Source: Methanomicrobiales archaeon | GTDB lineage: Archaea > Halobacteriota > Methanomicrobia > Methanomicrobiales > JACTUA01 | Direction: 5' to 3' | DNA length: 6,511 nucleotides | NCBI GenBank assembly: GCA_028678905.1 | Contig: JAJRCO010000331.1 | Coordinates: 1-6,511 of the forward strand | Shown: positions 1-5,199 of the stretch, in pieces | Position numbering within the stretch: the stretch's first letter is position 1 | Layout of the letters: each line of letters opens with the position of its first letter | Position numbers and translations under genes: made by a program | The notes under the pieces: generated by a model | The model's database searches: none | The model's input: the letters and a program-made list of their open reading frames with translations, nothing else | Told to the model about the DNA's origin: nothing

Positions 1-302
1 ATTTCATACCACTGGGGATCTTTGGCCGAAGTATAGGTATGGATCGCCCTGTTCATGGTCTCAAAGATTCTGGTGTGGGAAAGATCCACCAGGAGACGCA
101 GCAATTCCGGGTGATTCTCTTCGAAAGCCTTTTTCAAAATAGCGGTGTTGATCAGTTCCAGGTACTGGTTTCGCTCTTTTCTTTTACTCAGTTTATTTAC
201 TTCTTTGATGAGTTCATCTATTTCCTGGGTGTTTTTTTTCCCCAAAGCATGGTTCACCCGCTGTTTATAGGACTCATCAAAGGTGCCCATCGAAATGTTC
301 AT
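1..302 (-). CDS. Partial CDS (N-terminal 100 residues), unrecognised helical protein, cut by window edge
   Basis: An open frame on the minus strand runs from an ATG at 302 to the window edge with no stop, so the protein continues outside. It begins MNISMGTFDESYKQRV, and the visible 100 residues are charged and look alpha-helical, with no signal peptide or membrane segment. I do not recognise the family. An in-frame ATG at 290 (fifth residue) is an alternative start. A TATA-like box at 311-322 would place transcription start near 291, which would suit a leaderless message starting at that second ATG. The first ATG has only a weak AGGT just upstream. It lies 167 bp downstream of glmM on the same strand but behind its own probable promoter, so it is likely a separate unit. 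The frame is likely real because it is long, open and has natural composition; function unknown. Confidence 0.75.
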   Translation of the reverse strand, partial: MNISMGTFDESYKQRVNHALGKKNTQEIDELIKEVNKLSKRKERNQYLELINTAILKKAFEENHPELLRLLVDLSHTRIFETMNRAIHTYTSAKDPQWYE

Positions 303-310
303 TACCTATT

Positions 311-322
311 TTTATATATAAA
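311..322 (-). promoter_or_regulatory. Probable TATA box of the left-edge gene
   Basis: The sequence TTTATATATAAA sits in very A+T-rich DNA just ahead of the gene that starts at 302 or 290. An archaeal TATA box is normally centred about 26 bp before transcription start, which would put the start near 291 and give a message with almost no leader. The box is self-complementary, so strand is assigned from the neighbouring gene only. Confidence 0.45.
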
Positions 323-440
323 ATTAACTTATTAATATTCCGATTTTATCAAATTCATTGTATCAGAGATAATACAAAAAATCCAGGATAAGACTAACTG
401 CAAATGCCTCAAACGGATGCAACCATGTAATTAAGGGCTG

Positions 441-463
441 TATCAAAATCACAAAATTTTTAT
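441..463 (-). terminator. Possible T-rich terminator after glmM
   Basis: Just past the glmM stop codon the minus strand reads through short T runs (ATTTTG, then GATTTTG) in A+T-rich DNA with no clear hairpin. Archaeal termination can occur at T runs alone, but these are short. Position is the main support. Confidence 0.2.
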
Positions 464-469
464 AGGAAA

Positions 470-1858
470 TTAAGATGATTGGGATTTCTCTGCAGACCGG
501 AGTGCCGTTTCCACCGCTTCTCGCACTTCCCGGCATAAATCCTCAGCGATTTCCCTCCGGTTCGATTCAACCATAATCCGGATCAGCGGTTCTGTCCCCG
601 ATGCCCGGACGAGAGCCCAGGCGTGGTCCCGGATGATCTTGAGTCCGTCTGTCCTGTCGAGTCTCTCTTCCGCAAACACCGCGTCAAGATTTTTCAGTAC
701 CGCGTGGCTGTAAGGTGTGGAGATCTTTTCTTTAATCATGGTGTACTGGGGCAGTTGATCGATGAGGGTGGAGAGCGGTTTTCCCGTTGCGACCAGGATC
801 CATGCCATCGTCGCCGCGGTCATCGCACCGTCCCGGCAGAACTGATGACGGGGATAAATCAGGCCGCCGTTGCCCTCCCCGCCCATCACCACTTTGGCTC
901 CTTGCGCCTGGAGCTCGATCATGCGACGGGCCACATAGATACTTCCTACCGGTGTATACTCCACTTCGCACCCGCAGGATCTGGCGATCTCTTCCACCAG
1001 TGTGGAGGTGCTGACCGGCATTACCAAGATTCCCTTCCGCTCCCTGCAAAGAGACTGGGCGATCAAGGCGAATTCCTTGTTTTCCTCGACATAGCGCCCC
1101 TGATCGTCGATAAAAACCGTGCGATCGGCGTCTCCATCGTGGGCGGCACCGAATGCCGCTTTCGCAGCAGTGACCAGGGCTGCTAGGTCTTTCAGGCCTT
1201 CCGGGGAGGGTTCGGGGAGCCTGCCTGGGAAGGTCCCGTCCAAAGTCGCATTGATGGTGAGCGCCCGGCAGCCCAGCCGGGAGAGAATCGCCGGCGTGGT
1301 ATGGGCTCCCGCCCCGGAACCGGGATCCACCGCTACGATCAGATCCCTGGCCATGTCTGCGGGAAACTGTTGGAGGATCCCTCTGATATACTCCTCCACC
1401 AGGGCAGGTGATCGCATTTCTGTTCCAACCTGTTGCCAGGTTACATGAGTGTACCGATCGTGGAGAATCCGCTGCTCGATCCGCACGGTATCCTCATCCC
1501 CCATTTCGGTCCCATCTTCCGCGATCACTTTTACCCCATTGTACTGGGGAGGGTTGTGTGATGCGGTGATCATCGCACCACCTTTACACCGCCCCCGGAC
1601 AAGAAACTGTAGGGCGGGAGTGGGGAGAATACCCACATCCAGCACATCACACCCACAGGCCATGAGGCCGGCCTTCAGCGCAGCTCCCAGGCTTTCCCCC
1701 GAGGTCCGAGTATCTCTTCCCACGGCGACGGTCCCGCGCACCTCACTCCCCAGAGCCATCCCGATCTTCAGGGAAAGCGCAGGAGTCATGTCTTCCCCAA
1801 CGACCCCCCGAACTCCGTTCGTTCCGAACAAGGCCTTCTCCATTTTCTGCGCCGTCAT
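470..1858 (-). CDS. glmM: Phosphoglucosamine mutase / phosphomannomutase family (archaeal GlmM-like)
   Basis: This 462-residue alpha-D-phosphohexomutase interconverts sugar 6- and 1-phosphates, most likely glucosamine-6-phosphate to glucosamine-1-phosphate on the way to UDP-GlcNAc for surface glycans. It is cytoplasmic. All four family signatures are present: FGTNGVRG at 11-18, the phosphoserine loop TASHNPP at 98-104 with catalytic Ser100, the metal-binding DGDADR at 241-246, and the sugar-specificity loop GGEGNGG at 326-332. The phosphate-binding loop RASGTEPLIRI is at 418-428. Length is normal for the family. The ATG at 1858 is chosen because GGAGG (1867-1871) lies 8 nt upstream; Met6 is a possible alternative. 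The start overlaps the MobB-MoaE stop by ATGA, so translation is probably coupled. It is the last gene of a three-gene operon. Archaeal members are often mixed in substrate range (GlcN, Glc or Man phosphates), so the exact substrate is inferred. Confidence 0.93.
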   Translation of the reverse strand: MTAQKMEKALFGTNGVRGVVGEDMTPALSLKIGMALGSEVRGTVAVGRDTRTSGESLGAALKAGLMACGCDVLDVGILPTPALQFLVRGRCKGGAMITASHNPPQYNGVKVIAEDGTEMGDEDTVRIEQRILHDRYTHVTWQQVGTEMRSPALVEEYIRGILQQFPADMARDLIVAVDPGSGAGAHTTPAILSRLGCRALTINATLDGTFPGRLPEPSPEGLKDLAALVTAAKAAFGAAHDGDADRTVFIDDQGRYVEENKEFALIAQSLCRERKGILVMPVSTSTLVEEIARSCGCEVEYTPVGSIYVARRMIELQAQGAKVVMGGEGNGGLIYPRHQFCRDGAMTAATMAWILVATGKPLSTLIDQLPQYTMIKEKISTPYSHAVLKNLDAVFAEERLDRTDGLKIIRDHAWALVRASGTEPLIRIMVESNRREIAEDLCREVREAVETALRSAEKSQSS

Positions 1859-2616
1859 CGGTCGATCCTCCCGTGGTGAGCCCCGCGTTTCAGTTCATCC
1901 AACGCCTCGCTCATCGCCACCAAGGCCTCCTTCCGATGTTCGGCAAGCACCGCAATATACGTTATATCCTCCCCCGCACGAAGTCTCCCTTTCTGATGAT
2001 AGAAACGCACCCCGAGAATTCCGGGAATCTTCTCCATATTATTTTTGAGTACCACGATCTTTTCACTCAGATCGGCATTGAAATCCAGGTACTCTATTCT
2101 TTCCCCTTCTGTCCACTCCCGCACGATCCCGCTAAACGTCAGGATGGCGCCCGCTCGGCTGGTGTCATGAGCCTTCTTCAGTTCCTGCACTACCCCGCCC
2201 ATGGTGTGATACTCGCTGAAGCGGGATAGTGCTCCCATCACCTCCTCAGGGGAGGGATTTCGGAGGACGCATTCCTCCGTTTCCAGATCACCGATTACGA
2301 TGCGGGGGAAGCGGATCGACTTGAATCCTTCCACGATGCAGAATTGAACACCTGCATCGGAGAACATGCGCAGGGTATGGTCTAGGCGGTTCTCCCGGAC
2401 GATGATCACCGTCTTTTCCGCGTCGATCCCCGCGGAGATGGTCCCCTCCCGTTCGTAAAATAGGGTGGTATCTTTTCCTTCTTCCAGCGAGAAGGTGTGC
2501 TCTCCCAGGTGTTTGATGACTCCCACTTCTCCGTGAGGGAGGAGGAGGGGAATCAGTTCCTCGATGAACCGGGTCTTTCCGGTGCCGGAATAACCGACCA
2601 CCTGGATGACTTTCAT
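1855..2616 (-). CDS. MobB-MoaE fusion, molybdopterin cofactor biosynthesis, with degenerate MoaE end
   Basis: A 253-residue two-domain protein. Residues 1 to about 140 are MobB-like, a P-loop GTPase acting in guanine-dinucleotide attachment to molybdopterin: the Walker A is GYSGTGKT (8-15), followed by VIKHLGEH (33-40) and VEGFK (95-99). Residues from about 142 to 253 resemble MoaE, the large subunit of molybdopterin synthase: GAILTFSGIVREW (156-168), GRLRAGE (210-216) and AEHRKEALVA (225-234), then DELKR (240-244). The Lys243 position fits one MoaE catalytic lysine. The protein then ends GAHHGRIDR, without the usual P-[IVF]-W-K segment carrying the second lysine, and the usual HR before the Gly loop reads HQ. 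GGAGG (2627-2631) lies 10 nt before the ATG. It overlaps both neighbours by ATGA. In methanogens this pathway serves formylmethanofuran and formate dehydrogenases. MobB assignment is firm; MoaE catalytic ability is uncertain. Confidence 0.88.
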   Translation of the reverse strand: MKVIQVVGYSGTGKTRFIEELIPLLLPHGEVGVIKHLGEHTFSLEEGKDTTLFYEREGTISAGIDAEKTVIIVRENRLDHTLRMFSDAGVQFCIVEGFKSIRFPRIVIGDLETEECVLRNPSPEEVMGALSRFSEYHTMGGVVQELKKAHDTSRAGAILTFSGIVREWTEGERIEYLDFNADLSEKIVVLKNNMEKIPGILGVRFYHQKGRLRAGEDITYIAVLAEHRKEALVAMSEALDELKRGAHHGRIDR

Positions 2617-3146
2617 GCGTCCTTTCCCTCCCTTCCCTCGTCCCGGGCCTTTTTCATGCGGGCGGAGGTCTCGGCCACCCTTTTCATCACCGCAGTGATC
2701 CGATCCTCGATATCTATCTCCTGATCCACCGAGAGAGTGGTCCCCTCCACTTCCAGCAGAAAACGAGACACCTCACTTGCTTCAAACAATATATCATCCA
2801 GCTGTTCCGCGGTGAAGAAACCGCACATGGCACCGTAGAAAAAGGTTGCACCGGACTTCTTCACCTTCTTCTTGAATGCGCTGCGAGCCTGGTTGACCGC
2901 CTGAGGTGTGTAAGTGCCGGTCATGAAGGGGACCATCTCCGGGAGGTGTGCCCCGATGTAAGTCATCTCCGAGCCGCTTCGGGTCTGGAAATCGGAGCAG
3001 AGACGGGCAATCGCCCACTCGCGGGCGGTGATATAGGTGTGTTTGCGCAGAAACTGATTTACCTTCTCGTAGGTGGACCCGTCGACTTTCTTAAACTTTG
3101 CATACTTATTCTGTTCATTTCCCTGCTCTTCTTCCTCACCGGCCAT
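2613..3146 (-). CDS. Conserved archaeal protein, DUF5806-like
   Basis: A 177-residue soluble protein of unknown function, first gene of the operon. It has an acidic and polar start (MAGEEEEQGNEQ), then a conserved-looking core: KYAKFKKVDGSTYEKVNQFL (14-33), TYITAREWAIARLCSDF (37-53), LPEMVPFMTGTYTPQAVNQA (68-87) and SGATFFYGAMCGFFTAEQLD (98-117). A charged helical tail ends in GREGKDA. From memory this core matches a family shared by haloarchaea and methanogens annotated DUF5806; I could not run a search. The segment TPQAVNQARSAFKKK could be a helix of a helix-turn-helix, which would make it a DNA-binding or regulatory protein, but this is a guess. No membrane segment is seen. The ATG at 3146 has only a weak Shine-Dalgarno (GGTG nearly touching the start), and the promoter-like box at 3188-3199 implies a short leader. 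Its stop overlaps the next start by ATGA. Confidence 0.8.
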   Translation of the reverse strand: MAGEEEEQGNEQNKYAKFKKVDGSTYEKVNQFLRKHTYITAREWAIARLCSDFQTRSGSEMTYIGAHLPEMVPFMTGTYTPQAVNQARSAFKKKVKKSGATFFYGAMCGFFTAEQLDDILFEASEVSRFLLEVEGTTLSVDQEIDIEDRITAVMKRVAETSARMKKARDEGREGKDA

Positions 3147-3187
3147 ACACCATCTCTTACCTTCCCTGTATCATCAAAGTGCCCGAT

Positions 3188-3199
3188 CTATATATCTAG
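3188..3199 (-). promoter_or_regulatory. Probable TATA box of the DUF5806 / MobB-MoaE / GlmM operon
   Basis: On the minus strand CTAGATATATAG lies 42-53 bp ahead of the first operon start at 3146. Transcription start would fall near 3165-3170, giving a leader of about 20 nt. The left 25-bp recombination-like site lies 37 bp further upstream. No other TATA-like match in this gap is placed as well. Confidence 0.5.
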
Positions 3200-3235
3200 G
3201 AATTGGGTGTCGTTATCCTCATTTCTGAGGTCTCT

Positions 3236-3260
3236 TTACATATAGCAGCATATGGTTTAT
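3236..3260 (+). repeat. Left copy of perfect 25-bp inverted repeat; candidate recombinase crossover site
   Basis: This 25-bp stretch recurs exactly, in reverse complement, at 4785-4809. The match stops sharply on both sides. Inside it, CATAT (3239-3243) and ATATG (3250-3254) are inverted arms around the 6-bp centre AGCAGC. Short arms around a 6-8 bp asymmetric spacer are the usual form of a tyrosine-recombinase crossover site, and the asymmetric centre gives the site a direction. It lies between the recombinase cassette and the promoter of the minus-strand operon. Confidence 0.85.
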
Positions 3261-3370
3261 AACGATAAGGGCTGGCCATAGAACCGGGTGACCATCGCCC
3301 TCAAAATAGCGTCATTTTTTAAAAATACCCGATATAATGCAATATCCCATTCTGCATTAGACACTCCCCC

Positions 3371-3404
3371 TAGAGCATCAAAGAGAGTAGAGCATCAAAG
3401 AGAG
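3371..3404 (+). repeat. Perfect 17-bp tandem duplication
   Basis: The unit TAGAGCATCAAAGAGAG occurs twice head to tail, at 3371-3387 and 3388-3404, without a mismatch. Identity suggests a recent slippage event or a paired protein-binding site. Its length is not a multiple of three, which speaks against coding here. Confidence 0.9.
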
Positions 3405-3611
3405 CTGGAACCTGGCCGGATCGTTGGTCATCCCTACCGGTCATTTCCTCATAACCTCAAGGCACTCTGGTCTAAGCATTCTTACACCGATCGACGAACC
3501 GTGATATTTTCTCCATTGGATCTTGAATCAGGGATCGGAAAGCCGCTCCTTATGGTGATCCGGAATCACGATCCCTTCTTTATCAAACACTTTCACCCCG
3601 CATGCGGAGTA

Positions 3612-3622
3612 AGTTATATATC
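3612..3622 (+). promoter_or_regulatory. Possible TATA box ahead of the structured region
   Basis: AGTTATATATC on the plus strand lies about 25 bp before 3641, where the base-pairing region begins. Spacing fits an archaeal promoter for a small RNA or for a long recombinase leader. Confidence 0.35.
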
Positions 3623-3640
3623 GGAGAATGTATTCTCTAG

Positions 3641-3736
3641 GTGTGGTCCCTCAGGAGAAGGACCCAGAGCATTGAAAAACCCCCTACACCAAACCCTGGA
3701 CCGATGCTTCCTCCGCTCCGGCCCGGGGGGCTTTTT
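3641..3736 (+). ncRNA. Candidate small structured RNA or leader attenuator
   Basis: Beginning about 25 bp after a TATA-like box and ending at T5, this roughly 96-nt stretch can form several stems. GGTCC (3645-3649) pairs with GGACC (3660-3664). GGTGT (3640-3644) pairs with ACACC (3686-3690). GAGCAT (3667-3672) pairs with ATGCTT (3704-3709) with one G-U. GAAAAACCCCC (3674-3684) pairs with the GGGGG-C-TTTTTC end, with one bulged C. Some of these exclude each other, as in an attenuator. It matches no RNA family I know. It could be an independent sRNA or a regulated leader of the recombinase gene; chance pairing cannot be ruled out. Confidence 0.3.
3715..3736 (+). terminator. Hairpin plus T5, terminator-like
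   Basis: GCTCC (3715-3719) can pair with GGGGC (3727-3731, one G-U) across a 7-nt loop, directly followed by TTTTT (3732-3736). This is the form of an intrinsic terminator on the plus strand. It lies 107 bp before the recombinase start, so it would stop upstream transcripts before the gene. Confidence 0.4.
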
Positions 3737-3785
3737 CGTGCAAGCTTACACTGTCGACTCAGCTGAAATTACTAGTACGATTTTG

Positions 3786-3807
3786 ACTGAGAATGAACGT
3801 TCTCAGT
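3786..3807 (+). promoter_or_regulatory. Perfect palindrome, candidate operator of the recombinase gene
   Basis: ACTGAGAA (3786-3793) and TTCTCAGT (3800-3807) are exact inverted arms separated by 6 bp. The palindrome abuts the A+T-rich probable promoter of the recombinase gene, a typical place for a dimeric regulator. It could also be an accessory recombinase-binding site, since the 8-6-8 form is like a crossover site, but its bases do not match the 25-bp sites. Confidence 0.5.
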
Positions 3808-3820
3808 AATTATTAATTTC
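3808..3820 (+). promoter_or_regulatory. Probable TATA/BRE region of the recombinase gene
   Basis: AATTATTAATTTC is centred about 30 bp before the ATG at 3844. This would place transcription start within a few bases of the ATG and give a nearly leaderless message, which fits the absence of a good Shine-Dalgarno there. Confidence 0.35.
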
Positions 3821-3843
3821 ATAGAGATTAGATAGATCCGGGT

Positions 3844-4788
3844 ATGGGAAACTCTTTTTTCTCCCTTTGGATCCCGCGATACCTCACCTACCTGCGCATG
3901 AGGAATTATTCGCCCCGCACCCTGGAATCTTATGAAGGGACCGTCCGCCATTTTGGGGCGTATGTATGGCTGTACCGGCACGCGGACCCGAGAAAGCTCG
4001 TGATATACGACAAGGATTTTGCCACCGCCCGCCTGGATACGGACGTTAGTGTGACAAACGTGATGGTGAACGATTATCTCACGTTTCTTACATCGATGCG
4101 CACCTACCGCCCGAAGACAATGCACCGGATCCTCTCCACGCTCAGTTCTTTCTACCGGTATCTTACCATCCAAGGTATCGCCGAATTCAATCCCGTAACG
4201 GCCGTAGATCGCCCTCGCATCAAACAGGAAGAGATTGTCTATTTAAAGCACGATCAGGTGCTCCAATTAATCAATACAATTGAGGATCCTCGTGACCGGC
4301 TTATCATTCGTACGATTTACGCAACCGGAGTCCGTGTTTCAGAATTGTGCTCCATTAACATCGAGGATATCGATTTTGAAGACCATATTATCAAAATAAG
4401 GGGAAAAGGAGGTAAAATACGGACGGTTTTCATCGACGACCGTACGCTGGAGGATATCTGTACCCATCTTGAAGGACGGATAGGGGGACCTTTGTTCATT
4501 GGCCAGCAGGGAAAACATCTTTCACCGACGACGGTAACCCATCTGTTCCGTCATTATGCACCGCCGGGAATCACGCCTCATAAAATCCGGCACAGTTATG
4601 CCAGTGAACTCTACCGACGATCAAAGAATCTCAGGGTCGTCCAAGAAAATCTCGGCCATTCATCGATCAGGACTACAGAGGTCTATCTGCATACCGATCT
4701 CGACGAAAGAAAAAGGGTATACAACGACTATTTTCCGCTTTCCGACAAGAATTCCGCGGAAAAAAAGGAAGAATCTCCCGGTGCATAA
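3844..4788 (+). CDS. Tyrosine recombinase, XerA/XerC/XerD-like integrase
   Basis: A 314-residue site-specific recombinase, complete at both ends. Residues from about 5 to 110 are the SAM-like core-binding domain (RNYSPRTLESY at 20-30, then RPKTMHRILSTLSSFYRYL at 89-107). The catalytic domain follows. All catalytic residues are visible: Arg164 in TGVRVSEL, Lys188 in RGKGGK, His246 and Arg249 in HKIRHSYAS, His272 in LGHSS, and the nucleophile Tyr281 in TTEVYLH. Length is slightly above that of archaeal XerA (about 285 to 300), with extra residues at about 41-70 and a charged tail ending EKKEESPGA. An in-frame TAG at 3829-3831 leaves the ATG at 3844 as the first start. XerA normally resolves chromosome dimers at a single dif site. 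Here the gene is enclosed by inverted 25-bp sites, one overlapping its stop codon, so a self-inverting role is likelier. The family is certain; the role is inferred. Confidence 0.93.
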   Translation: MGNSFFSLWIPRYLTYLRMRNYSPRTLESYEGTVRHFGAYVWLYRHADPRKLVIYDKDFATARLDTDVSVTNVMVNDYLTFLTSMRTYRPKTMHRILSTLSSFYRYLTIQGIAEFNPVTAVDRPRIKQEEIVYLKHDQVLQLINTIEDPRDRLIIRTIYATGVRVSELCSINIEDIDFEDHIIKIRGKGGKIRTVFIDDRTLEDICTHLEGRIGGPLFIGQQGKHLSPTTVTHLFRHYAPPGITPHKIRHSYASELYRRSKNLRVVQENLGHSSIRTTEVYLHTDLDERKRVYNDYFPLSDKNSAEKKEESPGA

Positions 4789-4809
4789 ACCATATGCTGC
4801 TATATGTAA
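4785..4809 (-). repeat. Right copy of perfect 25-bp inverted repeat; candidate crossover site
   Basis: Exact reverse complement of 3236-3260. On the plus strand CATAT (4791-4795), GCTGCT (4796-4801) and ATATG (4802-4806) form the core. The recombinase stop codon TAA (4786-4788) lies inside it, left of the core, so exchange at the core would leave the reading frame and the stop intact in either orientation. Confidence 0.85.
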
Positions 4810-4810
4810 C

Positions 4811-4828
4811 AGGGGAATACCCTCCCCT
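4811..4828 (+). terminator. Possible hairpin terminator after the recombinase gene
   Basis: AGGGG (4811-4815) pairs with CCCCT (4824-4828) across an 8-nt loop, followed by ATTTCC. It starts 2 bp past the right 25-bp site, that is outside the cassette. If the cassette flips, the recombinase would lose it. The T run is short, so the call is weak. The rest of the gap up to 4977 shows nothing I can name. Confidence 0.3.
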
Positions 4829-4977
4829 ATTTCCAGGGCTCGGAACCGAACTTCATCATCTCCAGATCACCAATGCGGCTAGAGCGAGACAAATGTCATT
4901 TAATGCCCCTTTCATCTGAGGCATCGATCTCTACAATCAGGGCATTCTCTAATGCACCCCCCGCTATCCCGGTTTGT

Positions 4978-4990
4978 TAATAAAAAAGAA
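4978..4990 (-). terminator. T-run terminator after the DUF1328 gene
   Basis: On the minus strand TTCTTTTTTATTAA begins 7 bp past the stop of the small membrane gene. Runs of T like this are typical archaeal terminators. Confidence 0.5.
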
Positions 4991-4997
4991 TAGTCCT

Positions 4998-5153
4998 CTA
5001 CAACAGGAACGATATCACTGCGAGTATGATGAAAATTATTATCAGCCATTTAGCGACGGTCATGGAAAAACCGGCAATACCCCTTGCACCCAATACAAAG
5101 GCGATGAATGCAAGGATAATGAATAACACGGCAAGGCCAATCAGATCAGGCAT
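4998..5153 (-). CDS. Small DUF1328-type membrane protein, 51 residues
   Basis: A 51-residue very hydrophobic protein that begins MPDLIGLAVLFIILAFIAF and has two membrane helices, about 4-22 and 32-50. They are joined by GARGIAGFSMTVAK, which contains the G-x-x-GIAG turn typical of DUF1328 (UPF0391, YtjA-like). Family length is about 50 to 60. Its function is not known; bacterial relatives are often linked to stress. The frame stays open upstream to an ATG at 5297, but I place the start at 5153 because GGAGG (5159-5163) lies 5 nt before that ATG, a TATA-like box at 5188-5199 fits it, and the upstream extension (rich in Arg, Ser and Cys) is unlike the family. It is transcribed alone, convergent with the recombinase gene. 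Confidence 0.85.
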   Translation of the reverse strand: MPDLIGLAVLFIILAFIAFVLGARGIAGFSMTVAKWLIIIFIILAVISFLL

Positions 5154-5187
5154 AGTAACCTCCAATAGCCCTCTTGAGAACCTTTTC

Positions 5188-5199
5188 CTTAATATAGTT
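5188..5199 (-). promoter_or_regulatory. Probable TATA box of the DUF1328 gene
   Basis: AACTATATTAAG on the minus strand is centred about 41 bp before the ATG at 5153. It predicts a leader of roughly 15 nt, just long enough to carry the GGAGG at 5159-5163. Confidence 0.5.

Larger units (their letters stand above)
3261..3843. other. Non-coding upstream region of the recombinase, rich in short repeats
   Basis: This 583-bp gap has no convincing protein gene. A plus-strand frame from a GTG at 3288 to 3809 stays open for 173 codons, but it shows no recognisable domain, has mixed codon use with no third-position bias, and contains a 17-bp tandem duplication that is not a multiple of three. I treat it as probably non-coding, with perhaps a one in eight chance of being real. 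The stretch holds inverted repeats at 3335-3359 (TAATGCA and TGCATTA, 11 bp apart) and 3555-3569 (GTGAT and ATCAC, 5 bp apart), a TATA-like box, a base-pairing region ending in T5, and a palindrome next to the recombinase promoter. Confidence 0.6.
3236..4809. mobile_element. Candidate self-inverting recombinase cassette
   Basis: A 1574-bp segment bounded by perfect 25-bp sites in inverted orientation. It contains one complete tyrosine recombinase gene (3844-4788) and its roughly 580-bp upstream region. Inverted crossover sites predict inversion of the enclosed DNA rather than excision. Flanking bases just outside the two sites (ending GTCTCT on the left, starting CAGGGG on the right) do not match, so there is no target duplication as expected for a transposon with terminal inverted repeats. 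The repeats and an intact recombinase are seen directly. Inversion itself is inferred. Alternatives are an old integrated element or a chromosome-dimer (dif) system with a duplicated site. Confidence 0.6.

Noticed and set aside
39..335. Plus-strand coding frame of 98 codons at the left edge
   Set aside because: It is antisense to a better open frame on the minus strand (302 to the edge) that has natural protein composition and a TATA-like box.
3236..3260. Chromosomal dif site for XerA
   Set aside because: dif is normally a single site per chromosome with longer paired arms. Here the sequence is present twice in inverted orientation around the gene, and the arms match over only 5 bp.
3288..3809. 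Protein-coding gene of 173 codons starting at GTG
   Set aside because: No recognisable domain, no codon bias, a 17-bp tandem duplication inside, and strong base-pairing stretches with a terminator-like hairpin. It remains a minor possibility.
3236..4809. Transposon with 25-bp terminal inverted repeats
   Set aside because: The enclosed enzyme is a tyrosine recombinase, not a DDE transposase, and the bases just outside the two repeats do not form a target duplication. Inverted crossover sites explain it better.
4902..4946. Inverted repeat AATGCCC / GGGCATT as a terminator or site
   Set aside because: Only 7 bp with a 31-bp spacer and no T run; chance is likely.
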